From positions 1 through 64,000 of the forward strand of contig NCHA01000007.1 in assembly GCA_002257025.1 (NCBI GenBank): a stretch of 64,000 nt of DNA, written 5' to 3'. Made by a program: the position numbers and the translations under genes. The notes below the pieces were generated by a model. The model searched no databases and was not told the origin of the DNA. It saw only the letters and a list, made by a program, of their open reading frames with translations. Shown in pieces: positions 18,160-27,327 of this stretch (the first letter of the stretch is position 1; the number at the start of each line of letters is the position of its first letter). Source of the stretch: Sphingobacteriales bacterium 16-39-50. GTDB taxonomy: Bacteria > Bacteroidota > Bacteroidia > Sphingobacteriales > Sphingobacteriaceae.

Positions 18160-19794
18160 TTATTCCTTATCCAGAAATGGATAACGGTAATCCTTAGGGG
18201 GGTCAAATGTCTCCTTAATTGTTCTTGGAGATACCCATCGCAATAAATTGATCATTGAACCTGCTTTATCATTTGTTCCTGATCCTCTGGCACCTCCAAA
18301 TGGCTGCTGCCCCACCACTGCACCGGTACACTTATCATTTAAATAGAAATTACCTGCGGCATTTCTCAAAGCATGGGTAGCTTTAGTCAAAGCATATCGG
18401 TCCTGTGCCAAAACAGCGCCGGTAAGGGCATAAATTGAAGTTTTATCTATAATTTCAAGCGTTTTTTCAAAGTCTTTATCTTCAAATACATAGATCGTTA
18501 GCACCGGTCCGAATAATTCTTCGCACATGGTTATATAATATGGATCTTTAGTCAACAAGACTGTCGGCTCAATGAAATAGCCTTTGGATTTATCATATTT
18601 ACCCCCGGCAATAATCTCCAGACCCTTGTCGCTTTTTGCCCTGTCAATATATCCTGACAATTTATCAAATGATTTTTCATCGATCACAGCATTGATAAAA
18701 TTGCCGAAATCTTCCGTTGGTCCCATTTTAAGGCTTGCCAGATCGCGTATTAGTAGTTCTTTAATTTTTGGCCAAACCGAGGCTGCAATGTAAACCCTTG
18801 ATGCGGCAGAACATTTTTGTCCCTGATATTCGAAAGCCCCGCGCAGGATTGCAGTACTTGATGCCTCGACATCAGCAGAACTATGTACCAAAATGAAGTC
18901 TTTACCACCTGTTTCTCCAACGATACGAGGGTAGGTTTTGTATTTATGGATATTATTACCAATTGTTTTCCAGATATCCTGAAATACCGCCGTAGATCCT
19001 GTGAAATGAATTCCAGCAAAATCAGGGTGATTAAAGATCACTTCTCCGGCGTCCGGCCCTGAAACATATACCAGGTTAATCACCCCGTCAGGTAATCCCG
19101 CCTCCCGGAAGATTTGCATCAAAATATTGGCAGAATAGATCTGGGTATTGGAGGGCTTCCAAACAACCACATTTCCCATCATGGCTGCCGAACTTGGGAG
19201 ATTACCTGCTATAGCTGTAAAATTGAAAGGGGTCAATGCAAAAACAAAGCCTTCGAGTGGCCTTTGTTCGAGGCGGTTCCAGCTGCCCCTGGGCGATACC
19301 GGAGGCTGTTGCTCATAGATTTCGCACATGTACTTAACATTAAACCGTAAAAAATCTATGAGCTCGCATGCTGCATCAATTTCTGCCTGAAATGCATTTT
19401 TTGATTGCCCCAGCATCGTTGCTGCGTTCAGTTTATAACGATAAGGACCTGCAATCAGGTCGGCTGCTTTTAAAAATATAGCCGCGCGCTGTTCCCAGGG
19501 TAGATTCTCCCATTCAGGTTTTGCAGCAAGTGCCGCATTGATTGCATTGGTGACATGTTGTTTATCTCCCTGATTATAAGTGCCCAACAAATGCTGATGA
19601 TCGTGTGGCGGACTCATCTTTACTTTTGTTCCAGTACGAATCTCTTTGCCACCGATGTACATCGGTATATCAATTTGTTCAGCCCTGGCTTCAGCAAGTG
19701 CATCCTTTAATAATTGCCGTTCCCTGCTTCCTGGTCCATAATTCAATATAGGCTCATTCACCGGGTGGGGTACCTTGAAAAATCCTTTTAACAT
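18160..19794 (-). CDS. pruA: 1-pyrroline-5-carboxylate dehydrogenase
   Basis: A 544-residue aldehyde dehydrogenase that oxidises glutamate-gamma-semialdehyde (P5C) to glutamate with NAD+, the second step of proline catabolism. The catalytic Cys is in QGQKCSAASRVY and the general base Glu in VGETGGKDF. FALTPFNFTAIAGNLPSSAA is diagnostic of the stand-alone P5CDH (ALDH4) group, as is the N-terminal PVNEPILNYGPGS. The length is normal for the monofunctional enzyme. Proline dehydrogenase is not adjacent. A TATCTTTG box lies 22-29 nt upstream. Confidence 0.95.
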   Translation of the reverse strand: MLKGFFKVPHPVNEPILNYGPGSRERQLLKDALAEARAEQIDIPMYIGGKEIRTGTKVKMSPPHDHQHLLGTYNQGDKQHVTNAINAALAAKPEWENLPWEQRAAIFLKAADLIAGPYRYKLNAATMLGQSKNAFQAEIDAACELIDFLRFNVKYMCEIYEQQPPVSPRGSWNRLEQRPLEGFVFALTPFNFTAIAGNLPSSAAMMGNVVVWKPSNTQIYSANILMQIFREAGLPDGVINLVYVSGPDAGEVIFNHPDFAGIHFTGSTAVFQDIWKTIGNNIHKYKTYPRIVGETGGKDFILVHSSADVEASSTAILRGAFEYQGQKCSAASRVYIAASVWPKIKELLIRDLASLKMGPTEDFGNFINAVIDEKSFDKLSGYIDRAKSDKGLEIIAGGKYDKSKGYFIEPTVLLTKDPYYITMCEELFGPVLTIYVFEDKDFEKTLEIIDKTSIYALTGAVLAQDRYALTKATHALRNAAGNFYLNDKCTGAVVGQQPFGGARGSGTNDKAGSMINLLRWVSPRTIKETFDPPKDYRYPFLDKE

Positions 19795-19815
19795 AATTGG
19801 TCTAATTGGTTAACG

Positions 19816-19823
19816 CAAAGATA
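19816..19823 (-). promoter_or_regulatory. Candidate -7 box of pruA
   Basis: It reads TATCTTTG on the minus strand, a perfect TAnnTTTG match 22 nt upstream of the start codon. The -33 region is weak. Confidence 0.45.
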
Positions 19824-19995
19824 AGGCTTTGGATCATATTCATTCCCGGAAGTGCTGAGATTTACAAGAACACGCCGAATGATGCCTCATGGTATTCCTA
19901 TTTTATCAGCTAACAAGCAAGCTAGTTTATCAAATCTATGTTCTGTTTATTTAACTAATCAATCGTCATTAAACCGAAGCATAAGATCAATTATG

Positions 19996-20003
19996 TATTT
20001 TTG
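19996..20003 (+). promoter_or_regulatory. Candidate -7 box of the lpxK operon
   Basis: TATTTTTG matches TAnnTTTG and lies 14 nt before the lpxK ATG, implying a very short leader. Confidence 0.35.
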
Positions 20004-20017
20004 CCCTAAGTTTAAGA

Positions 20018-21073
20018 ATGAAACTAGTCCGACTATTATTATTTCCTTTCTCAATCCTGTATGGCCTCGGAGTGATACTCCGAAACCTTGCCTACGATTT
20101 CGGGATATTTAAGTCGCGTGAATTTGCACTGCCTGTAATTTCAGTTGGGAATTTGTCGGTAGGTGGTTCCGGTAAAAGCCCGATGACTGAATACCTTGTC
20201 CGTTTACTTAAGGATAAGTATAAAATCGCAACATTAAGCAGGGGTTATGGTCGCAAAACTTCAGGTTTTCTGTATGTAGATACAAATTCTTTAAGTTCAG
20301 AATCTGGCGATGAACCACTTCAGTTTAAACGTAAGTTCAGGGATATTACAGTAGCTGTGTGTGAAAATAGAGCAGAAGGGATTCTTCGCCTTGAGCCGGA
20401 TCATGAACTGATCATTCTGGACGACGCTTTTCAGCACCGATCAGTGAAGCCGGGATTAAACATTTTACTTCTGGAATACGATACTTTATTTAAACAGCAA
20501 TGGCTTCTTCCCACTGGCGACCTTAGGGAGCCTCTGTGGGGGATTAATCGTGCAAATATCATGGTTATATCCAAGTGCCCGGAAAAGATGAACTCCGAGC
20601 AGCAAAATGCGATACGTAATAAATTCCGTACTGATACCTTGTTTTTTTCTTTTCTTAAGTATGGGAATTTAAAATCATTCAATGAAAACGCCCATGATCG
20701 GAGTCTTAATTCGATAAATCAGAAAAGTAAGGTCATTTTATTAACGGGTATTGCCAAAGCATCACTCTTGTTAGCAGAACTAGCTTCTTATGGCCCCGAA
20801 CTAATCCATCATCAATATCCTGATCATCATCAGTTCAGCGACAAAAATATCGCTAAACTTGTAAACGAATTCAATGAGCTTACTGGAGATGACAATTTGA
20901 TCATCACCACTGAAAAAGATGCTCAACGTTTAAGAACGGCAGGCATCATAGAACAGTTAAAAGATCTGGCTATTTATTATCTGCCGGTTGAAGCGGCGTT
21001 TAATGAGCCTGAAGTCAAGAAATTTAATAATTTAATAGAAGAATATGCATCAAAATCTACAGGCAACAACTGA
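20018..21073 (+). CDS. lpxK: Tetraacyldisaccharide 4'-kinase
   Basis: A 351-residue inner-membrane kinase that phosphorylates the 4' position of the lipid A precursor. The N-terminal segment (MKLVRLLLFPFSILYGLGVI) is the membrane anchor. The P-loop is VGNLSVGGSGKSPMTEYLVR, and ILDDAFQH (about residues 130-137) is the conserved DDxxQH segment. The length is normal. The 3' end overlaps the start of the purine nucleoside phosphorylase gene by 29 nt, indicating an operon. Confidence 0.95.
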   Translation: MKLVRLLLFPFSILYGLGVILRNLAYDFGIFKSREFALPVISVGNLSVGGSGKSPMTEYLVRLLKDKYKIATLSRGYGRKTSGFLYVDTNSLSSESGDEPLQFKRKFRDITVAVCENRAEGILRLEPDHELIILDDAFQHRSVKPGLNILLLEYDTLFKQQWLLPTGDLREPLWGINRANIMVISKCPEKMNSEQQNAIRNKFRTDTLFFSFLKYGNLKSFNENAHDRSLNSINQKSKVILLTGIAKASLLLAELASYGPELIHHQYPDHHQFSDKNIAKLVNEFNELTGDDNLIITTEKDAQRLRTAGIIEQLKDLAIYYLPVEAAFNEPEVKKFNNLIEEYASKSTGNN

Positions 21074-21860
21074 TTACATCAAGAAAAAGATTGGTGATTT
21101 TGAGCCAGAGATTGGAATTATTTTAGGTACCGGTTTAGGTGGCCTGGTAGAGGATATTGAAATTCTCAATAGTTTAATGTACTCCAATATTCCAAATTTC
21201 CCGATCTCAACGCTTGAATTTCACTCCGGGAAATTGATCTTTGGAATGCTTAGTGGAAAAAAGGTAGTCGCGATGCAGGGTCGGCTTCATTATTATGAAG
21301 GTTATGATATGAAGCAAATCACTTTTCCTGTCAGAGTGATGAAAATGCTTGGGATTCAAAAATTGTTTGTTTCCAATGCAAGTGGTGCCCTGAATCCGGA
21401 ATATCGCAAAGGCGATCTGATGATCATTCATGACCATATTAATATGCAGAGTGATAACCCGCTTCGGGGGAGGAATACTGCGAGTCTGGGACCACGTTTT
21501 CCGGATATGAGTGAACCTTACGATAGATCAATGATCGAAAAGGGCATGGAAATTGCCCATAAGAATAATATTCGCTGCCATTCAGGAGTTTATGTTTCTG
21601 TAAATGGCCCGAATCTTGAAACAAGGGCTGAATACCGTTTTTTACGTTTGATCGGAGCTGATTCGGTTGGAATGAGTACTGTACCGGAGGTAATTGTTGC
21701 CAATCATATGGCTCTTCCTGTTTTTGCTATTTCAGTACTGACAGATGAGGGCTTTCCGGATACTTTGAAAGTGGTATCATTAGAAGAGATCTTAAAAACT
21801 GCAGAAGAAGCTGAACCCAAAATGACTAAAATATTAAAAGACCTCATTCTGGAAATTTAA
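21045..21860 (+). CDS. Purine-nucleoside phosphorylase
   Basis: A 271-residue trimeric PNP I type enzyme that cleaves purine nucleosides with phosphate in salvage. It shows IGIILGTGLGGLVE (phosphate-binding GSGL-like loop), MQGRLHYYEGY, VSNASGALNPEYRKGDLMII and the base-binding segment VNGPNLETRAEYRFL, then GADSVGMSTVPEVIVANH. The length is normal. The start overlaps lpxK by 29 nt and the stop overlaps the following porin start (TAATG), so the three genes form one unit. Confidence 0.95.
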   Translation: MHQNLQATTDYIKKKIGDFEPEIGIILGTGLGGLVEDIEILNSLMYSNIPNFPISTLEFHSGKLIFGMLSGKKVVAMQGRLHYYEGYDMKQITFPVRVMKMLGIQKLFVSNASGALNPEYRKGDLMIIHDHINMQSDNPLRGRNTASLGPRFPDMSEPYDRSMIEKGMEIAHKNNIRCHSGVYVSVNGPNLETRAEYRFLRLIGADSVGMSTVPEVIVANHMALPVFAISVLTDEGFPDTLKVVSLEEILKTAEEAEPKMTKILKDLILEI

Positions 21861-23866
21861 TGATCAAACGCTTAGTCTCAGGATTGTTTTTATTGCTGTA
21901 TCTGTTTGTTTCAGAGTCATTTGCTCAAAGAACAATCAGAGCAGAGGGGAGTGTGGGTTCATCGGGCCGTATGGGCCAGACTGGTGAACGGGACACATCC
22001 CTGAATAAAACCAGTGATGCCGATTCTATATATTACTATGCCAGACATATTCGTTATACCAATATCAATTTATTGAAAGAAGGTACCCAGACCAGGGGAA
22101 TTGATACTACGGTACATAATTTTCAGAATTTCAGTCCATTATATCAGCCTAAAAGGCCTACTATCGGACTTGGGAGTGCCGGCATCGCCTATCGTGAAAT
22201 GCTTTTCAGTCCCTCAAAAACTATTGGTTTTGATGCAGGATTTCACAGTCTTGACCTCTACCGCCTGATACAGGATTCAATTAAATTTTATCGGGCTAAA
22301 TCGCCCTATACCGAATTGTATTATGTGAATGGGAAGATTCATGAGCAAATGTTTAAAGTAACTCATTCACAGAATGTAAAACCCAATTTTAATGTTGGGG
22401 CGCACTATAACCGCCTGACCGGGGATGGCTTTTACGTGAATCAGAAAGCAGATCATTTGAATGCGGCACTGTTTGCCTGGTATGAGTCGCCAAAGAAACG
22501 TTACAATATCGTTGGCGATGTTATTTTTAATACTCTAAAGGCAGGGGAAAACGGATCCACCAGGAATGACACTATTTTTAAGGAAAGTTCCCTCGATAAA
22601 AAAGCTGAACCTGTGTATTTGAAAGCAACAGGGGCAGACCGCCCAATGCAGACCTGGAGGCAGACCCAATTCTTTATTAAGCAGCTTTACTATATTGGCA
22701 GAATTGATAGTCTCCAGGGTCCTGACTCTTCCGCACGGATTTTACCTACACAGCGCGTATCCCATACCCTGACTTATACCCGCGATCAATATAAGTTTTT
22801 CAGGAATGAAGAGGATGTATATGGAGCTTTTCCTACTCTTCCTTCCCAATCGTTTACATTGACCAATGATTCAACCAAAGTATCGAATCTTAGAAATGAG
22901 TTTAACTATAGTTTTTACCTGAGGGGGAAGGCATTGAGTTTCATAAAGAATGAACTTAAACTCGATCTGGGTATTCAAAATGATTTATATCATTATGAAC
23001 AGTTGGCTTATGAGACGAATTTCTCGAATACAATGCTCAAAGCAGGTCTGGGATACCGTTTTAGTGATAAGGTAAATATTGATGCGGATCTGAATCAGAT
23101 CGTACAGGGTAAGAATGCAGGGGACTTTTTGTATGAGGCTAATACCAGCTTCTTATTGAGCAAATCGATAGGCAGGATTGTACTTGGGGCATATGTTCAA
23201 AATAAATCTCCTGAACAGATGTATGAGCGTGTCGATTATCAATACCATAGCTGGAACAGAAACTTTGATAAGTCAAAGATCAGTAACCTTTCCTTTCTGT
23301 ACCAGAATCTGAAATATAAACTGGCTGCAAAAGCTGAGTATTTCCTGGTAAGTAATTATCTCTACTTTAAAGAAACTGCGAGTGCAAAACAGATTACACC
23401 AGATCAGTTTGGGACTAATATTAACCTGCTTAAGCTTAGCCTCTCCAAGGACTTTAAGTTTGGAAAGTTTAATCTCGATAATCATATAGTTTATCAAAAA
23501 ACTGATTTTCAGAATATTATCAGAACCCCTGAAATATATACCTATAATAGTTTCTACTATGCAAGCAGGCTTTTTAAGGTACTTTATACCAATGTTGGCT
23601 TCGATGTTCGCTTTAACACCCCATTCAAAGCTCCGGCCTATGCAATCAACGTGAGCCAGTTTTACAACGACAATACTCCCCTTGAATATTCTACTTATCC
23701 GGTAATGGATGTTTGGGTAAGAGCAACCTTAAAGCGGGCTAATCTGTTTCTGAAATATGATTACGTCAATCAGGGGTGGCTTTCAAGAGGATACTATACC
23801 GTAAGGTCTTATCCGATGCAGGATAAAGTATTGAAGTTTGGGGTGAGCTGGAAATTTTATAATTAA
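21860..23866 (+). CDS. Putative outer-membrane porin (Porin_10 family)
   Basis: A 668-residue protein with a Sec signal (MIKRLVSGLFLLLYLFVSES, cleavage near SFA-QR). The body is rich in aromatic beta-strand repeats of an outer-membrane barrel, ending in VLKFGVSWKFYN with a C-terminal aromatic residue followed by Asn. The layout matches the Bacteroidetes 'putative porin' family: N-terminal YYARHIRYTN, then LGSAGIAYREMLF. The substrate is unknown. It is translationally coupled to PNP, which may hint at nucleoside uptake, but the arrangement is also found as a simple housekeeping run. Confidence 0.8.
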   Translation: MIKRLVSGLFLLLYLFVSESFAQRTIRAEGSVGSSGRMGQTGERDTSLNKTSDADSIYYYARHIRYTNINLLKEGTQTRGIDTTVHNFQNFSPLYQPKRPTIGLGSAGIAYREMLFSPSKTIGFDAGFHSLDLYRLIQDSIKFYRAKSPYTELYYVNGKIHEQMFKVTHSQNVKPNFNVGAHYNRLTGDGFYVNQKADHLNAALFAWYESPKKRYNIVGDVIFNTLKAGENGSTRNDTIFKESSLDKKAEPVYLKATGADRPMQTWRQTQFFIKQLYYIGRIDSLQGPDSSARILPTQRVSHTLTYTRDQYKFFRNEEDVYGAFPTLPSQSFTLTNDSTKVSNLRNEFNYSFYLRGKALSFIKNELKLDLGIQNDLYHYEQLAYETNFSNTMLKAGLGYRFSDKVNIDADLNQIVQGKNAGDFLYEANTSFLLSKSIGRIVLGAYVQNKSPEQMYERVDYQYHSWNRNFDKSKISNLSFLYQNLKYKLAAKAEYFLVSNYLYFKETASAKQITPDQFGTNINLLKLSLSKDFKFGKFNLDNHIVYQKTDFQNIIRTPEIYTYNSFYYASRLFKVLYTNVGFDVRFNTPFKAPAYAINVSQFYNDNTPLEYSTYPVMDVWVRATLKRANLFLKYDYVNQGWLSRGYYTVRSYPMQDKVLKFGVSWKFYN

Positions 23867-23867
23867 T

Positions 23868-23889
23868 TGACAGTTGACAGTTGACAGTC
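23868..23889 (+). repeat. TTGACAG heptad array, left remnant
   Basis: Three TTGACAG units directly after the porin stop, ending five bases before the left end of the IS element. The same unit in the same orientation continues on the other side of the insertion at 25292. Confidence 0.8.
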
Positions 23890-23894
23890 ATTGC

Positions 23895-25285
23895 TGTCCG
23901 GTAAACTTTTGATATCAGCTTAAATACATCATTTTTGCTATTGCCATCCTGCTTTTTTTCCGACTTTGGTTTCGCATGCCCCCTCATCCGGATAGATTTA
24001 ACTTAAGTTGAGGGTTTAGATCAGGTACAGGGTTTCGAATATGGCATTTATCTGGTTGTTCAAGGAACTTTCTCAGAGAGGTATAATGCATCAGATGTAA
24101 GCGGACAATGGAAGCAAGATTTGAGAATGCCCATTTCCTTTTAATGCCATTGGTGGCCATCTTAAGTATCAAATCTGCTATTAAAGCACAATAGATCTGT
24201 ATTTTGATTGCATTTTCATTATCTCCCAAGAAATAAGTCAGGGGCATGTTTTGCTTTAGCCTTTTGAACAGGAGTTCGATTTGCCAGCGCTTTTTATAGA
24301 TTTCAGCCACTCTGTAAGGCTCCCAAGTTCGGTTATTGGTGATAAAAGCAAACTCGCGCTTATTATCCTGATCATAATATCGTACAAGCCTGGCATCGAC
24401 CTGCTGAATGACATTATTCTTAAAACCCAGTTTTATGTGCTGGTCGCTAAGCACTCCGAGCGCCTTTTGCTGATCAGTAACCAGTTGTTCACCGGTGACT
24501 TCATAGTTACTATCGGCACGTAGCCGTGTAACCCAGTCCACGCCAGTGGAAAACTCCATTCATGAAGCTTCTTATAGCTATTGTAACCCCGATCCATCAC
24601 CACGATCGAGCCCTTAGGTAAATGTACATGCTTTAGAAAACTCACATCTGCGCTAGCCGCAGAGCTAAAACGGACCAGAAAAGGAACATCTTCATGAGCA
24701 CGAATGGCGGTGTGAACCTTGATACCACCTTTCTTCTTACCGTTTAATCCGCGCGTACCTGCTGCTTTTAATATCTCCTGAAATAGGCTGATCGTGGTCG
24801 AGTCGATAATAACCAGACGCCGGGACAGCTTATCCGGCCGGCTGTCCGGTAAAAATCCCCGGTATCGTCTATATAAAGAAAAATAGATTTGTTCAAAGGT
24901 CTTATAGCTCCGGCGGATATTCGCTTCCGATAAGGTACTTCGGGCCGGCAGATGGGTAATGCCTAAGGGTTGAAGTCTTCCTTCACAGGCTCCAATACCG
25001 CTTACAACCTCTCTAAGTGAAGTACAGTGCTGATAACAGCAATAAAGCATGGTGATCAGATGGTGATAAGTATCAAATTTCTTGCAATACCGGTCACTCT
25101 GATGACTTAAACACGCCTGAGAAATAATTGATCTGGGAATTAATTTTATAAGTTGAGAAAAGATCGGCTGTCCGGTAAAAAAACTACTTTTGTTCATGGT
25201 TAATTTAAGTGTCGTAACTCAAAGCTAACCACATCATGGGAGGAATTCGTTCCTCCCTATTTTTTTTAATTATTTTTACCGGACA
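23895..25285 (-). mobile_element. IS4-family insertion sequence (about 1.39 kb)
   Basis: The ends are TGTCCGGTAAA (23895-23905) and its inverted copy TTTACCGGACA (25275-25285). The element carries one transposase region read on the minus strand and is inserted in a TTGACAG array present on both sides. No target duplication is obvious. The terminal motif recurs inside the element: GCTGTCCGGTAAAA at 24841 and again near 25168, in the same direction as the left end and overlapping coding sequence. Confidence 0.85.
23984..25197 (-). pseudogene. IS4-family transposase, split by a frameshift
   Basis: The upstream frame starts at 25197 (MNKSSFFTGQPIFSQLIKL) and runs past LHEWSF. The family continuation STGVDWVTRLRAD is in the other frame, which ends at 23984. 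Joined, they give about 404 residues, a normal IS4 length. The DDE residues are present: Asp in VIIDSTTISLF, Asp in VVMDRGYNSY, and the Y-x2-R-x3-E-x6-K signature in YKKRWQIELLFKRLK. The shift point is at AGTTTTCCACTGG (about 24546-24558), where a -1 slip on TTT would restore the reading. It is either an inactivating indel or programmed frameshifting; sequence alone does not decide. Confidence 0.85.
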
Positions 25286-25291
25286 CTAGTG

Positions 25292-25366
25292 GTTGACAGT
25301 TGACAGTTGACAGTTGACAGTTGACAGTTGACAGTTGACAGTTGACAGTTGACAGTTGACAGTTGA
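25292..25366 (+). repeat. TTGACAG tandem heptad array
   Basis: About ten near-perfect TTGACAG units in strict 7-bp register follow the right end of the IS element. Together with 23868-23889 they were probably one array before the insertion. A hairpin terminator follows immediately. Confidence 0.95.
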
Positions 25367-25368
25367 AA

Positions 25369-25404
25369 ATGCCTGATAAATTAATGAAATTATCAGGCAT
25401 TTTT
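25369..25404 (-). terminator. Hairpin terminator overlapping a gene end
   Basis: ATGCCTGATAA (25369-25379) pairs perfectly with TTATCAGGCAT (25390-25400), with A and T runs on the outer sides, so it can work in both directions. The stop of the minus-strand four-helix-bundle gene lies inside the right arm. Confidence 0.8.
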
Positions 25405-25758
25405 AGGTTTGATTAAATTATTTTTCGTGGTTTTTACAATACTGATAAGCAATCTAAGTACTTCTGAACAATCTTGACTGATTAAAATGTACTCATCCTT
25501 ATTTAAAAATCCAGTATCTTTTAAAAGGCTTATCCAATATTCAGTTTCATTAGCTTCTTTCAGGGCGATATTCATTTTATGGAGAAAGTCAGCAGATGAT
25601 TGGGCATGTTCTGCCTCTCTGATTTGGGCAGCTATTGATGTGCCGCTTCTTAATAGTTGTTTTGATAGGACAAATTCTTTCCGCTCTTCAGACAGTACTT
25701 TGTAAATCCTTATTATTTGGATTGCAAAGGCATAAGATTTTGTCGCGACAATACTCAT
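25393..25758 (-). CDS. Four-helix-bundle protein (23S rRNA intervening-sequence protein family)
   Basis: A 121-residue all-alpha protein with the family hallmarks LSKQLLRSGTSIAAQIREAE and FLHKMNIALKEANETEYWI. The family was named for proteins encoded in 23S rRNA intervening sequences, and related folds serve as DGR accessory proteins; a free-standing copy has no known function. Heptad repeats of the TTGACAG type lie on both sides, and the gene end is embedded in a terminator hairpin. There is no rRNA gene nearby. It is a real gene by family match, of unknown role. Confidence 0.9.
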   Translation of the reverse strand: MSIVATKSYAFAIQIIRIYKVLSEERKEFVLSKQLLRSGTSIAAQIREAEHAQSSADFLHKMNIALKEANETEYWISLLKDTGFLNKDEYILISQDCSEVLRLLISIVKTTKNNLIKPKNA

Positions 25759-25800
25759 GTAGATAGTTGATAACTGACAGTTGACAATTGATAATTAAAG
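25759..25800 (+). repeat. Heptad units upstream of the four-helix-bundle gene
   Basis: GATAGTT, GATAACT, GACAGTT, GACAATT and GATAATT follow one another in 7-bp register, degenerate copies of the TTGACAG-type unit at 25292-25366 and in the same orientation. Confidence 0.75.
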
Positions 25801-25917
25801 AGATTAATTTCAAAATTATCTACTGAACCTTCAATCAAAATCTATCCTTAGGTAGCGACGATCTATTTAACGGTAAATAAAAAATGGTGAAAGATTTTCA
25901 CACCTGCTACTATTCAA

Positions 25918-25950
25918 ATTGTCAACTGTCCATTGTCAACTGTCAATTAA
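25918..25950 (-). repeat. Inverted heptad arm
   Basis: ATTGTCA, ACTGTCC, ATTGTCA and ACTGTCA units lie in 7-bp register and inverted relative to the arrays at 25292 and 25759. They end right at the stop of the next minus-strand gene. Confidence 0.75.
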
Positions 25951-27213
25951 CTAGGTTTTCTGTTTCTTCTTCTTCGCCGCAGGGAATAACACATTATTCA
26001 GTATCAGTCTATAGCCCGGTGAATTTGGATGCAGATTCAGGTCGGTAGGAGGGTCACCAACCATATGCTGATAATCTTCCGGATCATGCCCGCCATAAAA
26101 GGTCCACTGCCCTTTCCCAAACTCTCCATGGATGTAACGGGCTTCATCACTTGTTTTGGTTTCACCCATCACAAGCACATTTGGCTTAATAATATTCTTT
26201 CTGAATGCAGTCGTCTGGCCCATAAATCCTTTAACCACTTTATCATGGTTCTGGGTAAGCATGGCAGGCACTATATCCCACTTTGCAGAGAATTCAAACA
26301 GTGTAAAAAAGTCATTTGTACGATTTAATACTTGCGAACGGATTGGAGTAGCATCTATATTCGAAAATTCATTGTTTGCAGGATTCATATCCAGCTTGAA
26401 GTTCTGAAATGCAAAGGTTTGATTAAAATCAAGTTTTGACTGAGCTTTTGGGTCTGAGGTGTCGCCATCAAAAACACGCTCTGCGATATCCGTATCATTG
26501 GCAGCCAGTGCGATATCAATAGTTTCAGGTCCGGAGCACATAGCAAACATGAAACCACCACCTGAGCAGAAGTTGCGAATATTTCTGGCTACCTCCAGTT
26601 TCATTTCCGACACTTTGCTGAAGCCATTCCTCTTTGCCGTGGCTTCCTGCAATTTTACATCTTCGATATACCAGGAGGCATTTCTGAATGCACTCCAGAA
26701 TCGGTTGTATTGGCCTGTAAAATCTTCATGGTGAAGGTGCAGCCAGTCGTATTTGGGTAATTCACCTTTTAAAACCTCATCGTCATACAAAATATCATAT
26801 GGAATTTCAGCATAGCTAAGTACCATAGTCACAGCATCGTCCCATGGCAGCTTGTTTTTGGGTGAATAAACGGCAATTTTTGGTGCTTTCTCGAGTTTTA
26901 CCATTTCCATGTTTACAGAAGGATCGGTCACCTCATTCAAAATCGCATTCACCTTCCCATCTGCCAGCACTTCGTAAGACACTCCTCTGACCTTACATTC
27001 CGATTCCATGGATTGGGTATATTTCATCAGAAAACTACCGCCTCTGTAATTTAGCAGCCAGTCGGTTTCCAATCCATTTTTTAGAGCCCAGTAAGTGATA
27101 CCATAGGCTTTCAGATGATTTTTCTGATCCTCATCCATAGGAATAAGGATGGAGGCGGCCTTGCAAATTGCAGTTAAAAGAAGGAAAAGAAGTGTTAATC
27201 TGGCTTTTAACAT
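25951..27213 (-). CDS. Exported conserved protein with a glutamine-amidotransferase-like region
   Basis: A 420-residue protein with a signal peptide (MLKARLTLLFLLLTAICKAA). It is conserved in Bacteroidetes, where, as far as I recall, it is sometimes called 'asparagine synthetase B', but no Ntn amidotransferase or AsnB motif is visible, so that name should not be trusted. KIAVYSPKNKLPWDDAVTMV, YDWLHLHHEDFTGQYNRFW and GGGFMFAMCSGPETIDIAL suggest a flavodoxin/GATase1-like fold with a Cys in MCSGPE. GQWTFYGGHDPEDYQH near the end is also characteristic. The function is unknown. The heptad arm touches the 3' end. Confidence 0.7.
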   Translation of the reverse strand: MLKARLTLLFLLLTAICKAASILIPMDEDQKNHLKAYGITYWALKNGLETDWLLNYRGGSFLMKYTQSMESECKVRGVSYEVLADGKVNAILNEVTDPSVNMEMVKLEKAPKIAVYSPKNKLPWDDAVTMVLSYAEIPYDILYDDEVLKGELPKYDWLHLHHEDFTGQYNRFWSAFRNASWYIEDVKLQEATAKRNGFSKVSEMKLEVARNIRNFCSGGGFMFAMCSGPETIDIALAANDTDIAERVFDGDTSDPKAQSKLDFNQTFAFQNFKLDMNPANNEFSNIDATPIRSQVLNRTNDFFTLFEFSAKWDIVPAMLTQNHDKVVKGFMGQTTAFRKNIIKPNVLVMGETKTSDEARYIHGEFGKGQWTFYGGHDPEDYQHMVGDPPTDLNLHPNSPGYRLILNNVLFPAAKKKKQKT

Positions 27214-27295
27214 CAGGTATTATAACGTTCTACAGTATTTAAAGGTATAAAAAGAAGAAGATATTTGAAGAATTTCATCAATTGACTGAAATAAT

Positions 27296-27303
27296 TACCT
27301 TTG
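27296..27303 (+). promoter_or_regulatory. Candidate -7 box of the cyclophilin gene
   Basis: TACCTTTG matches TAnnTTTG and lies 24 nt upstream of the ATG at 27328. It overlaps a possible TTG start at 27301, which argues for the ATG as the true start. Confidence 0.4.
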
Positions 27304-27327
27304 TCTTCCAATGTTAAGAAAACAAAT

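Noticed and set aside
24841..25181. A second, nested insertion sequence bounded by internal GCTGTCCGGTAAA copies
   Set aside because: The internal copies are in the same orientation and lie inside one continuous transposase alignment, so they are not the ends of another element.
25286..25366. CRISPR array
   Set aside because: The TTGACAG units are only 7 bp, directly adjacent and without spacers; no cas genes are near.
25951..27213. Asparagine synthetase B
   Set aside because: No N-terminal nucleophile Cys, no AsnB ATP-binding motif, and a signal peptide is present; the name is not supported.
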